Assembly: GCA_903890265.1 (NCBI GenBank)
Contig: CAITAM010000392.1
Coordinates: 1-15,909, forward strand
Reading direction: 5' to 3'
Length of the DNA: 15,909 bases
Source of the DNA: an uncultured Pseudomonadota bacterium
Lineage (GTDB): Bacteria; Pseudomonadota; Gammaproteobacteria; Steroidobacterales; Steroidobacteraceae
How positions within the stretch are numbered: position 1 is the stretch's first letter; each line of letters starts with the position of its first letter. Under the pieces are notes generated by a model. That model searched no databases. It had not been told where the DNA came from and worked only from the letters and a program-made list of their open reading frames with translations. A program made the translations under genes and the position numbers. This document shows positions 14,226-15,909 of this stretch, one piece after another.

Positions 14226-15683
14226 GTGACTTCGCTGCACGCTGCCCCACCGGCTCCCCGCGCCGCGCCTGACCGGCGCACGCTGCTGCACGAGCAGCTG
14301 CTCGAGGCGCAGTTCCAGCTTCACGACAGTCACGGCGCGGGCCTTCTGCTGTTGACCACGGGCCTGCCGCTCGCGGGCCGCACCGAGACCGTGGCCCGCC
14401 TCGTGCAGTGGCTCAACCCGAAGCTGCTGTCGACCCACGCCCTGCCGGTCGCCGAGGGTCCGTGGCTGGCACCGTGCTTTCGGTACGCTGACTGCGTGCC
14501 GGCCCGGGGCCGCATCAGCATCGTCTACGACGGCTGGTACGACGATTTCCTGCGCGCCGAGTCCGGCGGGCAGTTCACGGATGCGGGCCGGCGGCAGGCG
14601 CTTGCCTCGATTCGCGCCTTTGAGGCGCTGCTCGCGGCCGACGGCGTGAAGCTTCTGAAGCTGCACGTGCACGCGTCGCGTGCGCACCTTCGAGCGCGTC
14701 TTGCCGAGTGCGAGGCGGATCCCGCCCGTCGCTGGCGGGTGCAGCCGACGGACGTGCGCTTCATCAAGCACTACCGGCGCGAAGTGCGTCGCATCCAGTC
14801 GCTGCAGCAGCTGACCAGCCGGCCGGGGGCGACCTGGCGGCGTCTGGATGGCGCGCTGCCCCCGGCGCGCCTGCTCTTGTCGGCGGCACGCTGGCTGCGC
14901 GCGTCGCTGCGCGCGGCGGCACGCTGGCTGCGCGCCGCGCACCGTGTACCGCGCCCGACCCGGCGACGCATCGTCATGGAGTCCCTGCCGGGCGCCGTGG
15001 CGCGGGCGGGCGTCGCACGCCTCGATCGGGCGGCGCTTGAGCGCGAGCTCGCCCTGCAGAGCAGGCGTCGTGCGTTCTCCAGACGCTCGCTCGCCGTGGT
15101 GCTCGAAGGGATGGATACCGCGGGCAAGAGCACCGCGGTCCGGCGCATCATCGACGCGCTCGATCCGCGCCAGTACCGGGTCATCCCGGTTGGCTCGCCG
15201 ACCGCCGAGGAAGCGGCACGCCCCTACCTGCACCGCTTCTGGACCCGGCTGCCGGAGCCCGGCCAGATCACGCTTTACGACCGGTCCTGGTACGGCCGGG
15301 TGCTGGTCGAGCGCGTGGACGGGCTGTGCCCGGCCGCGGCCTGGCGGCGGGCGTACGGCGAGATCCGCCAGTTCGAGGCGGATCTCGCTTCTGCGGGCGT
15401 CATCCTCCTCAAGTTCTGGCTGTCGGTCGGTCGCGCGGAACAGCTGCGGCGTCTGCGGGAGCGGGCGACCACGCCGACCAAGCGCTACAAGCTCGATCCC
15501 AGGGACTGGCAGGCCCGACGGCGCTGGTGGGATTACCAGCTGGCCGCCGACGAGGCGATGGCCGCGACCGACGTTCCGGCAGCGCCGTGGACGGTGCTGC
15601 CGGCGGACGACAAGCCGTACCTCAGGCTCGCGCTGCTGAACGCCATCGTCATGCGACTGCGCAGCGAGTTCGGGCCGCCATGA
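14226..15683 (+). CDS. pap: Polyphosphate:AMP phosphotransferase, two-domain PPK2 family
   Basis: This is a 485-residue protein with two PPK2 domains in tandem. The C-terminal domain has Walker A GMDTAGKST (G295, D297, K301), the YDRSWYGR lid/Walker B segment (351-358), FEADL, ILLKFWLSV and the RYKLDPRDW region. This is the arrangement of enzymes that transfer phosphate from polyphosphate to AMP to make ADP. The N-terminal domain keeps the fold (IVYDGWYDDF, FEALLAADGVKLLKLHV, WRVQPTDV), but its Walker A reads GLPLAGRT, with P48 and R52 in place of the catalytic Asp and Lys, so it should be inactive. An 11-residue repeat (AARWLRA) lies in the linker. The start is GTG without a ribosome site; a later start would cut into the N-domain. 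It overlaps the patatin gene by ATGA. AMP rather than a nucleoside diphosphate as acceptor is inferred from the two-domain layout. Confidence 0.87.
   Translation: MTSLHAAPPAPRAAPDRRTLLHEQLLEAQFQLHDSHGAGLLLLTTGLPLAGRTETVARLVQWLNPKLLSTHALPVAEGPWLAPCFRYADCVPARGRISIVYDGWYDDFLRAESGGQFTDAGRRQALASIRAFEALLAADGVKLLKLHVHASRAHLRARLAECEADPARRWRVQPTDVRFIKHYRREVRRIQSLQQLTSRPGATWRRLDGALPPARLLLSAARWLRASLRAAARWLRAAHRVPRPTRRRIVMESLPGAVARAGVARLDRAALERELALQSRRRAFSRRSLAVVLEGMDTAGKSTAVRRIIDALDPRQYRVIPVGSPTAEEAARPYLHRFWTRLPEPGQITLYDRSWYGRVLVERVDGLCPAAAWRRAYGEIRQFEADLASAGVILLKFWLSVGRAEQLRRLRERATTPTKRYKLDPRDWQARRRWWDYQLAADEAMAATDVPAAPWTVLPADDKPYLRLALLNAIVMRLRSEFGPP
14881..14935 (+). repeat. Two-copy 22-bp direct repeat, 33-bp period, inside the PPK2-type gene
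   Basis: CGGCGGCACGCTGGCTGCGC plus GC occurs at 14881-14902 and again, identically, at 14914-14935. The period is 33 bp, so the frame is kept and the protein has an 11-residue repeat (AARWLRASLRA, then AARWLRAAHRV) in the linker between the two PPK2 domains. It is Arg- and Trp-rich and helix-prone. Confidence 0.85.
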
Positions 15684-15909
15684 GCCCGGGCTGCAAAGGG
15701 ACGGGCGTCTGGCGACGGCGGGCGGTGGCCGCGGTGCTTGCTGCGGTGGTCGCGGCGGCGACCGGGGCTGCCCTGTCGGCGCCGGCGCTCGCCGATGAGC
15801 CGCTCCCGGCGAGCACCGCGGCCGGGAGCCGGGTCGGACGGCCGCGCATCGGGCTCGTGCTGTCGGGCGGCGGCGCCCGGGGTCTCGCCCACGTCGGTGT
15901 GCTGAAGGA
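15680..15909 (+). CDS. Patatin-like phospholipase, exported (3' truncated by window)
   Basis: Only the first 76 codons are present. The ATG overlaps the stop of the preceding gene (ATGA), so the two are probably cotranslated. Residues 1-38 form a signal peptide: RRR at 12-14, an Ala/Val-rich core and APALA before a likely cut after A38. After a short linker the sequence enters the patatin fold at RPRIGLVLSGGGARGLAHVG, where GGGARG (63-68) is the oxyanion-hole motif. The catalytic GxSxG serine and the DGG aspartate lie beyond the window. The exported RssA/PlpD-like class of acyl hydrolases is the likely home, acting on phospholipids in the periplasm, the outer membrane or outside the cell. Whether a POTRA and beta-barrel part follows cannot be seen. 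Confidence 0.83.
   Translation, partial: MSPGCKGTGVWRRRAVAAVLAAVVAAATGAALSAPALADEPLPASTAAGSRVGRPRIGLVLSGGGARGLAHVGVLK

Noticed and set aside
13530..15233. Minus-strand open frame of more than 500 codons opposite the PAP2 and PPK2-type genes
   Set aside because: It is Arg/Ala/His-rich low-complexity sequence spanning two real genes and the intergenic region.

Overview
The window is GC-rich, densely packed chromosomal DNA with no tRNA, rRNA, insertion sequence, phage gene or CRISPR array that I can see. An AceK isocitrate dehydrogenase kinase/phosphatase, an E. coli-type NADP isocitrate dehydrogenase, a PotFGHI-type polyamine importer and a YbdL-type aminotransferase all point to a proteobacterium, most likely a high-GC gammaproteobacterium. 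This assignment comes from remembered protein families, not from a database search. The largest gap without a gene is about 270 bp (13355-13625), and both window edges cut through genes.

Layout. (1) 2-7065, plus strand: the 3' part of a glutamine-synthetase-family enzyme resembling gamma-glutamylpolyamine synthetase, then a tightly overlapping run of a binding protein (PotF), ATPase (PotG), two permeases (PotH, PotI), a polyphosphate glucokinase of the ROK family and a YbdL-like methionine aminotransferase. Import plus gamma-glutamylation is the logic of the Puu/Spu polyamine catabolic route. The polyphosphate glucokinase in the same overlapping run is the odd member. (2) 7096-9248, plus strand: an HDOD-domain signalling protein with a palindromic leader, then a PLP enzyme of the cystathionine gamma-synthase family. 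(3) 9234-9434, minus strand: a 66-residue DUF2905 membrane protein whose 3' end overlaps the PLP enzyme. (4) 9501-10298, plus strand: a SAM-dependent methyltransferase with phosphoethanolamine methyltransferase-like features. (5) 10306-13354, minus strand: an icd-aceK pair, with aceK 7 bp downstream of icd. (6) 13626-15909, plus strand: a PAP2-type phosphatase, a two-domain PPK2-family polyphosphate:AMP phosphotransferase, and the start of an exported patatin-like phospholipase.

Themes. Two enzymes that use inorganic polyphosphate as phosphoryl donor (5162-5914 and 14226-15683) lie in one 16 kb window. The icd-aceK pair puts the enzyme that reversibly phosphorylates isocitrate dehydrogenase directly behind its substrate, and the target serine is intact. 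Three genes lack a Shine-Dalgarno sequence and instead have a -10-like hexamer exactly 6 nt before the start codon, which suggests leaderless transcripts.

I did not find a clearly new multi-gene system. The most unusual items are the polyphosphate glucokinase in the polyamine importer operon, the double palindrome in front of the HDOD gene, and the likely leaderless starts.
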